Assembly (NCBI GenBank): GCA_026129405.1
Contig: JAHCID010000004.1
Location: 1-64,000 of the forward strand
DNA length: 64,000 nt
Source: a bacterium
Lineage (GTDB): Bacteria; Desulfobacterota; Binatia; DP-6
Direction: 5' to 3'
Notes under the pieces: generated by a model
Seen by the model: the letters and a program-made list of their open reading frames with translations, nothing else
Told to the model about the DNA's origin: nothing
The model's database searches: none
Shown: positions 24,893-32,995 of the stretch, in pieces
Position numbering within the stretch: the stretch's first letter is position 1
How the letters are laid out: the number at the start of each line of letters is the position of its first letter
Translations under genes and position numbers: made by a program

Positions 24893-26221
24893 ATGAGCGA
24901 CGCGGGGGGAGACGAGGCGGCGCTCGCGGAGGCGGTCGCGCGCGGCGACGTACCCGCGACGGCGCGCGCGCTGGCCCGGCTGCGCGCATGCGGATGGCAG
25001 CCCGCGGTGATCGCCGGCCAGCCGTCGCTCCTCCATCGCGCCGTCTCCAGCGGCCTGCCCGGCGCCCGTGCCGTCGCCGAGCTCATGCTGCGCGCCGGCC
25101 ATCCGATCGATGCGCGCGGTCCGGGCGGCCTGACGCCGCTCCACCAGGCGATCGCCCATGGCGCCGACGAGGTCGCCGCCTGGCTCGTCGACCGTGGCGC
25201 CCGCGTCGATCTCGCCGCCGCCGACGGGCGTGCCGCGCTCACGATGGCGATCGCCGCGCCCGGTCCGCACGAGGGCCGGCGCACGACGCTCATCCAGCGC
25301 CTGCTCGCCGCCGCGGCGCCGCCGCCCGAGGAGCTGCGGATGCTCCTGCACGCCGCCGTGCGCCAGCAGTCCCCGTCGGTGGTCGAGACGCTGCTCGCGA
25401 GCGGTGCGGATGCCGCGGCGGCGGGCGCCGACGGCGAGACCGCGCTGCACGCGCTCGCCGAGCGGGCCACGATCGGCGCCGAGGCCCCGACGGCGATTCT
25501 CGACCTCCTGCTCCGGCACGGCGCCGCGCTCGAGGCGCGAGACGCCGCCGGGCGCACCGCCCTCCACCGGGCCACCCGTCGCGACTCGACCATCGTGGCG
25601 GCGCTGCTGCTCGATCGCGGCGCCGAGCTCGAGGCCCGCACCGCGGACGGCAGCACGCCGCTGCTGGTGGCCGGCGAGTACCACGACATGGTCGACCTGC
25701 TGCTCGCGCGCGGGGCCGACGCCGGCGCCGTCCGCGACGACGGCCGGACGGCGCTCCACGTCGCGGCGGCCGAGGGGCGCCTCGAGACCGTGCGGCGCAT
25801 GGCGGGCGTCGCTGCGGCGCTCGCGGATCGCAGCGGTGAAACCCCGCTCCACGTGGTGTCGGGCGAGATGGCCGCGGCGATCGTCGATGCGCTCGTCACC
25901 GCCGGCGCGGCGCCGAACGCGCGCACGACGAGCGGCCTCACGCCGCTGCACACGGCCGCGCTCGGCGGCGAGCTGGCGGCGGTCACGGCGCTCCTCGCGC
26001 GGGGAGCCGACGTCAACGCGCGCTCGACGGCGCCCGGCGAACGCGCCGGGATCGCGATCCCGAGCGGCGCGACCGTTCTCGACCTGGCGGAGCTCGAGGC
26101 CGACGGGCCCGTGTCGCCGGCGGACGTCACGCGTCGCCGCGTCGCGGAGGTGCTGCGCGAGCGCGGCGGGGTTCGCGGCGGCGGCATCTTCGGCCGGGTG
26201 CGCCGTTTCCTCGGCGGCTGA
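24893..26221 (+). CDS. Ankyrin-repeat protein
   Basis: About 442 residues made almost wholly of ankyrin repeats. Recognisable units include GGLTPLHQAIAHGADEVAAW, GETALHALAERA, AGRTALHRATRRDSTIVAAL, DGRTALHVAAAEGRLETVRR, GETPLHVV and SGLTPLHTAALGGELAAVTA then LLARGADVNARS, roughly ten repeats from residue ~40 to ~390. The tail is basic and glycine-rich (GGGIFGRVRRFLGG). Start ATG 24893 is preceded by GGAGGGAGG. No signal peptide, so it is probably a cytoplasmic binding scaffold; the partner is unknown. Confidence 0.92.
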   Translation: MSDAGGDEAALAEAVARGDVPATARALARLRACGWQPAVIAGQPSLLHRAVSSGLPGARAVAELMLRAGHPIDARGPGGLTPLHQAIAHGADEVAAWLVDRGARVDLAAADGRAALTMAIAAPGPHEGRRTTLIQRLLAAAAPPPEELRMLLHAAVRQQSPSVVETLLASGADAAAAGADGETALHALAERATIGAEAPTAILDLLLRHGAALEARDAAGRTALHRATRRDSTIVAALLLDRGAELEARTADGSTPLLVAGEYHDMVDLLLARGADAGAVRDDGRTALHVAAAEGRLETVRRMAGVAAALADRSGETPLHVVSGEMAAAIVDALVTAGAAPNARTTSGLTPLHTAALGGELAAVTALLARGADVNARSTAPGERAGIAIPSGATVLDLAELEADGPVSPADVTRRRVAEVLRERGGVRGGGIFGRVRRFLGG

Positions 26222-26233
26222 CGCGGGGCCGGG

Positions 26234-27223
26234 TCAGGCGGTCGGGACGAGGCGCGGAAACCGGCGCCGTGCCCGCGGCGGATCGAAGCACAGCACGTCG
26301 AGCCGCCGCCCGAGCTTGCGCGACCGCAGCCGCAGCGGCCGCGCGCCGAGCGGCTCGACCCCGACGCGGCGGCAGCCGTCGCGGTCCACCATCACGGCAC
26401 CCGCCGCCGACTCGGCGCACAGGACCGCCGCGACGTTGACCGGCTCGCCGATGGCGCCGACCTGCTTCTTGCCCGACGGCCCGACGAAGCCGAGCGTCAC
26501 CCGCCCGAAGCTCAGCCCGACGCCGAGCCCGATCGGTGTCGTCGCGCGGCCCGCCGCCCGCCACTCGGCGCGCCAGCGCGCGTGCAGCGCATCGAACGCG
26601 TGGTGCAGCCGCGGGCACATCTCGTGCACCAGACGATCAACCATCGCCGCCGGCGGGACGCCGGCCAGCTCGGGTAGGAACAGGGCGAGGAAGCCGTCGC
26701 CGGTGTACTGGAAGACGACGCCACGGTGCTGCTCGACGGTGGCGGTGAGGACGGTCAGATACTCCTCGAGCAGGTCGGCGAGGTACTGCGTGTCGTCGAG
26801 CGCATGCGTGAGCTGCGAGAAGCCGCGCATGTCGAGCGCGAGCACGGCGACGTCGTGCGGATGCGGCACGAGGAGGCCCGGGTGCGCCCGCGGGCGCAGC
26901 GGCCCATCCGCCGCAGCCGCGGCGACCCGATCGACGAAGCCGGCCACGGCGCCGCCGAGGTAGCGCACGAGCGCCGATCCGGTCGGGCCGAAGGCTCGCC
27001 CCGCCTGCTCGGCGAGTGCCCGCAGCATCGCGTGCGGGAGGCCGGTGAGGTGGACGACGGTCGGCCGCGCCTGCACCTCGCCGAGCCAGCGGACGGCCGG
27101 TGCCGGCACGGCGCGGCTCCGTGCCGCCGAAGCCGCGAGCAGGCGCAGCCGTGCCGGCGAGTACCGCACCGCGTCCACCGCCGCCCGGACCGCCGCCCAG
27201 ACGAGATCGTCCACCGCAACCAT
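26234..27223 (-). CDS. Class III adenylate/guanylate cyclase domain protein
   Basis: About 329 residues. The N-terminal ~120 residues are helical without a recognised sensor. The C-terminal half is a class III nucleotidyl cyclase domain: VAVLALDMRGFSQLTHALDD with the first metal Asp, VVFQYTGDGFLALFLPELAG with the second metal Asp in GDG, GLGVGLSFGRVTLGFVGP, then AIGEPVNVAAVLCAES. The usual Asn/Arg transition-state residues seem to be matched by NVAAVLC, so activity is plausible. It is convergent with the ankyrin gene, with a 12-base gap. It probably makes cAMP or cGMP in response to an unseen signal. Confidence 0.85.
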   Translation of the reverse strand: MVAVDDLVWAAVRAAVDAVRYSPARLRLLAASAARSRAVPAPAVRWLGEVQARPTVVHLTGLPHAMLRALAEQAGRAFGPTGSALVRYLGGAVAGFVDRVAAAAADGPLRPRAHPGLLVPHPHDVAVLALDMRGFSQLTHALDDTQYLADLLEEYLTVLTATVEQHRGVVFQYTGDGFLALFLPELAGVPPAAMVDRLVHEMCPRLHHAFDALHARWRAEWRAAGRATTPIGLGVGLSFGRVTLGFVGPSGKKQVGAIGEPVNVAAVLCAESAAGAVMVDRDGCRRVGVEPLGARPLRLRSRKLGRRLDVLCFDPPRARRRFPRLVPTA

Positions 27224-27290
27224 GCTCTGAGGCTCCTGCTGCCCGGGCCGCGTACGCGGTCCCGGCTTCCGGGTTACCAGACGCGGCGCG

Positions 27291-28718
27291 TCAGCGGAAT
27301 GTGCCTGGAGCCATGGCGCGTGATGCGGCGTCTGCGGTGGCAGATGCCGGCGCGGAGGACGCGGGCAGGTCCCAGAGCGCCAGCCGCCGGTCGGCGTCCG
27401 CGGAGACGAGCACGGCGCCGGCCCAGGCGAGGCCGCGCACCTGGCCGTCGTGCCAGCCGAGCGTGTCGACGATGCGGCCGTCGGGCAGGGTGTGGAGGCG
27501 GATGCGGCCGGTCCGGTCGGCGGTCGCGGCGCGGCGGCCGTCGGCGGTGACGGCGAGCCGCAGGAGCGGCGTGCCGACGTCGACGCGGGCCTCGGGCTCG
27601 CCGCGTGCCGCGTCCCAGACGCGCAGCACGCCGTCCGCCGACGCGGTGACGATGCGCTCGCCGGCGAACGCGACCGCCTCGATACGCTCGCCCGCCTCGC
27701 CGAGCGTCCGCGTCGCACCGTCGCCGAGGGAGACGAGCACGAGGGTGCCTTCCTCCGTGCCGACGGCGGCGACGTCGGCCGACGGCGATGCCGCGAGCGC
27801 GGTGGCCTCGCCGTCGATCTCGACCGTGCGCCGGGGCGTGCCGTCGGTCGCGTCGAGGACGTGCACCGTGCCGCTGGCGAGCAGGGTGGCGACCAGGCTC
27901 GTGCCGTCGGTGCTCCAGGCGACGTGCCGCAGCGGCGGTCCCGGCGCGGCCAGCTCGCGCACGAGACGTCCGGTGGCGAGATCGTGCCGGAACAGGTGCT
28001 CGCCGATCGCGAGCACGACGTCGCGTCCGTCGGGCGCGATCGCCATCGCGACGGGCTCCTCGACGTGCGGCGCGTGGCCCGGACCGAGGTCGACCGGCGG
28101 TGGCGCCGCCATGCTCGCCGCCAGCGTGCCCTCCGGGAGCCGCCAGACCGTGGTCGGGCTCTCGAGCGCGGCGACCACGACGACGCGGCCGTCGCGCGGC
28201 GTCGCGATCGGGCCGACCGCCTGGAGGAACGGCAGCACGCAGCGCGGCAGCGTTCCCTCTCCCGGCTCCGGCGGGAGGCAGCCGCGCACGGACACCGTCG
28301 CGGCGCCGGGGGCGCCGGCCCGCAGCGGCACCACGACCGGCAGGCGCAGCGTCTGCCCGGGGCGGTCGACGGCGATCTCGAGGCCGATGGTGTCGCCGGT
28401 CAGCGTCGGGCCCTGGGCCTCGAGCACCTCGCCGCGCACGGCGAGCGGGACGGTGGGCGACTCGGGTGCGCCGACGAACGTGACCGAGCCGTGCAGGTCC
28501 TGGAGCGACACCGGCTGCCGCCACTCGTCCGTGATCCATACGCGCACGCGCCCGTCCGGCTGCGCCGTCGTCTCCAGCACGACGCGCGGGCCCGCGAAGA
28601 CGACGCCGCCGTGATGCGGTCCGTGGTCCTGGAGGCCGGGGCGACCCGTCGGGGTGGACGGTTCGCCGCCGCAGGCGACGAGGATCACGGCGGCGAGGAC
28701 GGCGGCCAACGAGCGCAC
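27291..28718 (-). CDS. Lipoprotein with an HHGG N-terminal domain and a beta-propeller
   Basis: About 475 residues. The GTG start gives VRSLAAVLAAVILVACGGEP, with a lipobox (LVAC) and Cys16 as the lipidation site. Next comes DHGPHHGGVVFAGPRVVLET and a beta-sandwich with VRVWITDEWRQPVSLQDLHG, a pattern often seen in periplasmic metal-efflux-associated proteins. Residues ~190-460 form WD40/YVTN-like blades (AMAIAPDGRDVVLAIGEHLF, LRHVAWSTDGTSLVATL, VRGLAWAGAVLVSADADRRL). A periplasmic, membrane-anchored sensor or binder is likely. It lies 68 bases upstream of the cyclase on the same strand. Confidence 0.75.
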   Translation of the reverse strand: MRSLAAVLAAVILVACGGEPSTPTGRPGLQDHGPHHGGVVFAGPRVVLETTAQPDGRVRVWITDEWRQPVSLQDLHGSVTFVGAPESPTVPLAVRGEVLEAQGPTLTGDTIGLEIAVDRPGQTLRLPVVVPLRAGAPGAATVSVRGCLPPEPGEGTLPRCVLPFLQAVGPIATPRDGRVVVVAALESPTTVWRLPEGTLAASMAAPPPVDLGPGHAPHVEEPVAMAIAPDGRDVVLAIGEHLFRHDLATGRLVRELAAPGPPLRHVAWSTDGTSLVATLLASGTVHVLDATDGTPRRTVEIDGEATALAASPSADVAAVGTEEGTLVLVSLGDGATRTLGEAGERIEAVAFAGERIVTASADGVLRVWDAARGEPEARVDVGTPLLRLAVTADGRRAATADRTGRIRLHTLPDGRIVDTLGWHDGQVRGLAWAGAVLVSADADRRLALWDLPASSAPASATADAASRAMAPGTFR

Positions 28719-28797
28719 GCCCGGCGCGTTAGCACGCGTGCCGCCGTGGGGGCGAGCGGTTGACAGCTGCGGCGGTCGGCGTCGAAAAAGCCCCGCC

Positions 28798-28878
28798 ATG
28801 CCCGGACGACTCGACGGCACGGCAGCGCCCGGCGCCGGCGGCGGTCGCGCGGCGATCCTCCGCGAGGCCGCGCGGTGA
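28798..28878 (+). CDS. Possible 26-residue leader peptide before the thioesterase
   Basis: An ATG at 28798 opens a 26-codon frame (MPGRLDGTAAPGAGGGRAAI, then LREAAR) whose TGA overlaps the GTG start of the thioesterase as GTGA. A TTGACA lies at 28760-28765, which at the usual spacing would put the transcript start about two bases before this ATG, though the -10 (GAAAAA) is poor. Translational coupling of a short leader to the thioesterase is possible. It is too short to identify by sequence. Confidence 0.3.
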   Translation: MPGRLDGTAAPGAGGGRAAILREAAR

Positions 28879-29714
28879 CCGGTGATCCGCTCGCGCGCCT
28901 GCTGCGCCGCCTCCACCTGACGCCCGCCGGCGCCGACGCCTTCACGAGCGAGCCGGGCCGCGGCGAAGGCCGCGTCTTCGGCGGTATGCTGCTGGCGCAG
29001 GGGATGGTCGCGGCCGGACGCACGGGTGCGGAGGGCGTGCCGGCCTCGCTCCACGCGCACTTCCTGCGCCCGGGACGCCACGGCCTGCCGCTCGCGTGGC
29101 AGGTCGTGCGGCTGCGTGACGGGTGGGCGTCGGCGGCGCGCTACGTGACCGGCGCCCAGAACGGCGAGACCGTGATCGCGCTCACCGTGAGCTTCACGCG
29201 CCAGCGCAGCGGCCTCGCGCACCAGGGCACGATGCCGGTGGTGCGCGGCCCCGAGACGCTCGAGGACTGGGAGGACACGCGCGCGCGGGCCCTCGGCGAC
29301 GCGACCGCCCGGCGACCCGACGGCCCGATCGAGATGCGCGACGCCGATCCCGAGCTGGTCGGCCGGATGGAGGACCGCGCCGCGGCTCGCCGCTTCTGGG
29401 TGCGGCCGCGCGGCCCCCTGCCCGACGATCCCGTGCTGCACGCTGCGCTGCTCGCCTACGCCAGCGACCGCGGGCTGCTGACGACGGCCATGCTGCCGCA
29501 CGGCATCGCCTGGACGTCGCGCCAGGGCGCCAGCCTCGATCACGCGCTGTGGTTCCACCATCCGCCGCGCTTCGCCGGCTGGGTGCTCTACGCGACCCAC
29601 AGCCCGGTCGCGGTCGCGGGCCGCGCGCTCGTGCACGGGACGCTGTGGGCGGCCGACGGGTCGCTGGTCGCGTCGACGGCCCAGGAGGGCATCGTCCGCG
29701 CGGTGCGCGCTTGA
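28875..29714 (+). CDS. Acyl-CoA thioesterase II (TesB-like)
   Basis: A 279-residue double hot-dog thioesterase. RVFGGMLLAQGMVAAGRT then SLHAHFLRPGRHG in the first half and SLDHALWFHHPPRFAGWVLY in the second are family hallmarks; the Asp in SLDHALWFH and the Q/T residues near the end (STAQEGIVR) match the TesB catalytic triad. It hydrolyses acyl-CoA to free acid and CoA and can relieve CoA trapping during lipid degradation. The start is the GTG at 28875, inside an overlap with a possible leader peptide. Confidence 0.93.
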   Translation: MTGDPLARLLRRLHLTPAGADAFTSEPGRGEGRVFGGMLLAQGMVAAGRTGAEGVPASLHAHFLRPGRHGLPLAWQVVRLRDGWASAARYVTGAQNGETVIALTVSFTRQRSGLAHQGTMPVVRGPETLEDWEDTRARALGDATARRPDGPIEMRDADPELVGRMEDRAAARRFWVRPRGPLPDDPVLHAALLAYASDRGLLTTAMLPHGIAWTSRQGASLDHALWFHHPPRFAGWVLYATHSPVAVAGRALVHGTLWAADGSLVASTAQEGIVRAVRA

Positions 29715-29727
29715 GCACGCCCGACGC

Positions 29728-30924
29728 CTACGGGCAGCCGTCGGTGACGGGGACGTCGAACCTCGCGCCGATGCCGACGATCGCGCCGCCCGCCGTGAAG
29801 CCGATGCAGCCGCCCGGCGCAGCGTAGAAGCGCCCGCGTGCGGTCAGGTCGTCGTCGGCGCTGCCGACGATCGTGCCGCCCGGCCGCGCGTCGAAGGTGC
29901 CGTCGAGGACGAGCGGGCCGTCGGTCGCCGAGGCGCGGAACGTCCCGCCCGGGCCGCGCTGCCCGCGCAGGTTCGGCTTGCCCTTCACGCTCACCGCGGC
30001 GCCGGTGAGCGTGATCGTGCCGCCGGCGGTGCGGCCCTGGGCGCGCGGCGACGCCGACAGCTGCACGTGCGTCGTGCCGCCGACCGTGATCGTGCCGGCG
30101 GGGCCGCTCTTGCCGACGACGGACAGCACGCCGCCGACGGCGACGTCGTCGCCCAGCACCGTGACGGTGCCGCCCCGGCCGCCCTCCATCGCGATGTCGC
30201 GCTTCAGCGTGATCTTCGGCGCGGCGACGAGGAAGGTGCCGCCGGTGCCGCTCGTCGCCCGCGCCCGGATGTCGGTCTCGACGAAGACCGGCCCGTGCGT
30301 GCTCGAGATCTCGAAGTTGCCGCCCTCGCGGCCGCCGGCGTCCCAATGGCTGCCGAGCGGCATCGTGACGCCCTGCCGGCCGCGCAGGATCGCCTCGCCC
30401 GCCGGCGTGTCGGGACGCCCGCGCACGTCGGTGCGGCAGGCGCGGCAATCGATCACGCCCTGCGCCTCGATGCGCACGCGCCCCGCCGGCGAGCCGGCCG
30501 TGCCGCTGGTGGGCGCCATGACGTTGCCGCGCAGCGCGATCGTGCCGCCGGCCTCGAGCAGGACGCGGCCCGGCGTGACGTCGCCGGCGCTGCGGATGCG
30601 CGCCCGCGTCTCCAGGTCGCCGTCGGTGCGCAGCGTGATCTGCGGCCCGGCGGCGCCGCTCTGGCCCTCGATGCCGCCGGCGACCAGCATGCTGCCGGCG
30701 CGCAGCGCGAGCACGCCGCCGGCGGGCACCGTGAGCTTGCCTTGCACGACGAGGCGGCGGCTGCCGAAGTCGAGCTCGCACGGGCTCGACACGGTGACGG
30801 GTGCGACGACGCACGGGTCGCCGGTGCACAGCGCATCGGGACCGGTGCAGGTGACCTGTGCCCGGGCGGCGGCGGCCCCTCCCAGCGCGGCGAGCACGAT
30901 GACGACGGCACGACGCGGGCCCAT
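29728..30924 (-). CDS. Secreted glycine/threonine-rich beta-solenoid-like protein
   Basis: A 398-residue exported protein with signal peptide MGPRRAVVIVLAALGGAAAA. The mature part begins with four cysteines (VTCTGPDALCTGDPCVVAPV, then SPCELDF) and continues as repeats of about 20-25 residues of alternating beta strands and Gly/Thr turns (GGTIALRGN, GGTFLVAAPKITLK, GGTVTVLGDDVAV, GGTITLTGAAVSVKG), as in right-handed beta-helix or filamentous-haemagglutinin-like solenoids. It ends with a Cys pair (GGCIGF, TDGCP). No enzyme motif was seen. It is convergent with the thioesterase gene, 13 bases apart. It is probably a surface or extracellular structural protein. Confidence 0.7.
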   Translation of the reverse strand: MGPRRAVVIVLAALGGAAAARAQVTCTGPDALCTGDPCVVAPVTVSSPCELDFGSRRLVVQGKLTVPAGGVLALRAGSMLVAGGIEGQSGAAGPQITLRTDGDLETRARIRSAGDVTPGRVLLEAGGTIALRGNVMAPTSGTAGSPAGRVRIEAQGVIDCRACRTDVRGRPDTPAGEAILRGRQGVTMPLGSHWDAGGREGGNFEISSTHGPVFVETDIRARATSGTGGTFLVAAPKITLKRDIAMEGGRGGTVTVLGDDVAVGGVLSVVGKSGPAGTITVGGTTHVQLSASPRAQGRTAGGTITLTGAAVSVKGKPNLRGQRGPGGTFRASATDGPLVLDGTFDARPGGTIVGSADDDLTARGRFYAAPGGCIGFTAGGAIVGIGARFDVPVTDGCP

Positions 30925-30965
30925 GGGCTCGGGCTACGGCAGCCGGGCGGGCGCGGCAACCCGGG

Positions 30966-31913
30966 TCAGCGCCAGTCGTCGAGGACGAAGGAGCCGGGCT
31001 CGTCCCAGCCGGACACGCCGTCGCGGCTCATCGATACGCCCTGGATGGCCGTGCGGAAGCCGCGGGCCGTCAGCGCTTCCCAGGCGGCGCGGCGTGCGGT
31101 GTTGACGCCCGCGAGCACGGTGTGTGCGCCGCGGGCCGCCGCGAGGCCGTCGACGCCGTCGAGCAGGCGCGCGAAGCGGGCGGCCGCGTCGGGCCCGGGT
31201 CGCACGGCGCCGAACTTCACGTAGCAGGTGTCGCTGCCGGCCTCGCTGCCGGTGCCGAGGTGGCATAGCGCGAGGCCCCCGACGCGTTCGCCGTCGCGCA
31301 CGAGGACGGTGTCGCCGAGGCCCTGGCCGGCGACGGCGTCGATCTCGGCCGTGAGGTCGAGGCCGGGAAAGACCGCGCCGGTGCAGGCGCGACCGGCGGC
31401 GAGCACGGCGTCGCGCTCCCCCGATGGCACGGCGGAGAGCGGGTCGGGCGGCGGCGTGCCGGCCGGCACGTCGCGCGCGAGGACGACCGTCAGGAAGCGC
31501 GGCCAGAAGCCGTGGCGGCGGTAGAGCGTCACGTGCTTCGCGCTTTCCGCGAAGGTGAAGATGCCGGCGTGGCGCACCTCCCAGCGCGCGAAGCAGTCGA
31601 GGACGGGGACGAGGAGCTTGCGGCCGACGCCCGCGTTCCACAGCGACGGCGCGACCGAGAGCGGGCCGAAGAACCCGAAGCTGCCCCAGCGGCTCGCCAG
31701 GTTCGAGCCGACGAGGACGCCGTCGCGCTCGGCGACGAAGGCCGCGTCGGGCGCGGCCCGCCAGCGGGGCCGGACCCAGTCGGAGTCGCCGGCGAACGCC
31801 ATCGGGTCGGGGAGGCCGACGAAGGTCCCGAACGCGAGCCGGAAGACGCGGTCCGCGGCGTCGAGGTCGGCCTCGACCATCGGCCGCACGCGGACCGCGC
31901 CGGCGTCGCTCAC
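30966..31913 (-). CDS. Double GNAT-like N-acetyltransferase
   Basis: About 315 residues. The N-terminal half is a standard GNAT: VRPMVEADLDAADRVFRLAF, VAERDGVLVGSNLASRWGSF, LSVAPSLWNAGVGRKLLVPV (the acetyl-CoA loop) and TLYRRHGFWPRFL. The C-terminal half (GGLALCHLGTGSEAG, VKFGAVRPG, LAGVNTARRAAWEALTARGF) repeats the fold in degenerate form. The GTG at 31913 overlaps the stop of the amidohydrolase gene as GTGA. It forms the end of an operon CoA-transferase - amidohydrolase - GNAT. The acceptor is unknown. Confidence 0.82.
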   Translation of the reverse strand: MSDAGAVRVRPMVEADLDAADRVFRLAFGTFVGLPDPMAFAGDSDWVRPRWRAAPDAAFVAERDGVLVGSNLASRWGSFGFFGPLSVAPSLWNAGVGRKLLVPVLDCFARWEVRHAGIFTFAESAKHVTLYRRHGFWPRFLTVVLARDVPAGTPPPDPLSAVPSGERDAVLAAGRACTGAVFPGLDLTAEIDAVAGQGLGDTVLVRDGERVGGLALCHLGTGSEAGSDTCYVKFGAVRPGPDAAARFARLLDGVDGLAAARGAHTVLAGVNTARRAAWEALTARGFRTAIQGVSMSRDGVSGWDEPGSFVLDDWR

Positions 31914-32986
31914 TGCGATAGTCCGTAGAAGCGCGCCGCGTTGCCGCCCGCGACCTTCGCGCGCACGTCCTCGGAGATGTCGTCGCGCGTGCGCAGCGGC
32001 CTGGTCGCGTTCGGGAAGTCGCTGTCCCAGTGCGGATAGTCGCTCGCCCACATGACGAAGTGGTCGCCGAGCTGCTCGACGGCGAGCGGCAGGCCGCACT
32101 CCTCGGCCTCGAAGCTCACGTAGAGCTGGCCGCGCGCGATGTAGTCCTTGGGATGCCGCTTGCACTCGGGCGTCAGGCGGCCGCGCTTCTCGAGGTGCTC
32201 CTCCATGCGCTCCATGAAGTAGGGCACCCAGCCGATGCCCGACTCGAGCAGCGCCACGCGCAGCGTCGGATGACGCTCGAAGACGCCGCCCAGGACGAGC
32301 GCCGTCGACGCCACCATCATGTCGAACGGGAAGCTCACGCAGTGCACCTGCAGGTAGTTGTCGAAGCGGTGCGAGCCCAGGTTGGGCAGATGGATGCCGG
32401 GGGCGCCGTGGATGCCGAGCGGCATCTCGAGGTCGGCGGCCGCGGCCCAGAACGGCTCCAGGTCGGGATGGTCGAGGTTCCGCGACTTGAGCACCGCCGG
32501 CACCATGGTGGCGACCAGCCCGAGCTCCTTCGCCTCGCGCATGATCGCGATCGACGTCGGTACGTCCTCGATCGGCACGAGGCCGACGCCGAAGAAGCGG
32601 CCCTTCCCGCGGCCGCACCAGTCGGCCATCCAGGCATTGTAGGCGCGCGCCATGTCGGCGGCGAAGCGCTGGTCCTCGTAGCCCGGCAGCCCGAGCGCGG
32701 CGCTCGGGAAGAAGACCATGCGCTCGATGCCCTCCTTGTCGGCGTCGGCGAGGACGCCGTCGGCGCTGAAGGGATTGGCGCCGCGGTCGAGGCACATGCC
32801 TTCCTCGGCCTTGCAGCCGGCGCCGGGGCCGGACGACTGCGGATAGGCGCGGCCCTCGATGACGAGGGCGGTGCCTTCGCCGGGCTGCGCGAAGCGGACC
32901 TTGTCGGGGAAGCGCTCCATGATCTGCATCATGAACTCGCCGCCCTCGACCACGTGGGCGTCGCTGTCGACCACTCGAAGAGCCAT
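31910..32986 (-). CDS. Amidohydrolase-2 family metal-dependent hydrolase
   Basis: A 358-residue TIM-barrel hydrolase/decarboxylase-like protein: RVVDSDAHVVE at the N-terminus gives the first metal ligands (D, H), MPLGIHGAPG a middle His, and MWASDYPHWDSDFPNA the conserved Asp near the C-terminus. This is the pattern of the amidohydrolase-2 proteins that occur with CoA-dependent degradation genes. The gene lies between a CaiB/BaiF CoA-transferase (9 bases upstream) and a GNAT (GTGA overlap). C-C or C-N bond hydrolysis, or decarboxylation, of a ring-opened intermediate is plausible. Confidence 0.9.
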   Translation of the reverse strand: MALRVVDSDAHVVEGGEFMMQIMERFPDKVRFAQPGEGTALVIEGRAYPQSSGPGAGCKAEEGMCLDRGANPFSADGVLADADKEGIERMVFFPSAALGLPGYEDQRFAADMARAYNAWMADWCGRGKGRFFGVGLVPIEDVPTSIAIMREAKELGLVATMVPAVLKSRNLDHPDLEPFWAAAADLEMPLGIHGAPGIHLPNLGSHRFDNYLQVHCVSFPFDMMVASTALVLGGVFERHPTLRVALLESGIGWVPYFMERMEEHLEKRGRLTPECKRHPKDYIARGQLYVSFEAEECGLPLAVEQLGDHFVMWASDYPHWDSDFPNATRPLRTRDDISEDVRAKVAGGNAARFYGLSQ

Positions 32987-32995
32987 CGCGTCCTC

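Noticed and set aside
23197-25839. A very long open frame on the plus strand opposite the Hsp20 and esterase genes
   Set aside because: It is Arg/Ala-rich, lacks any motif, and mirrors the codon pattern of the clear genes on the other strand. High G+C removes stop codons from opposite frames.
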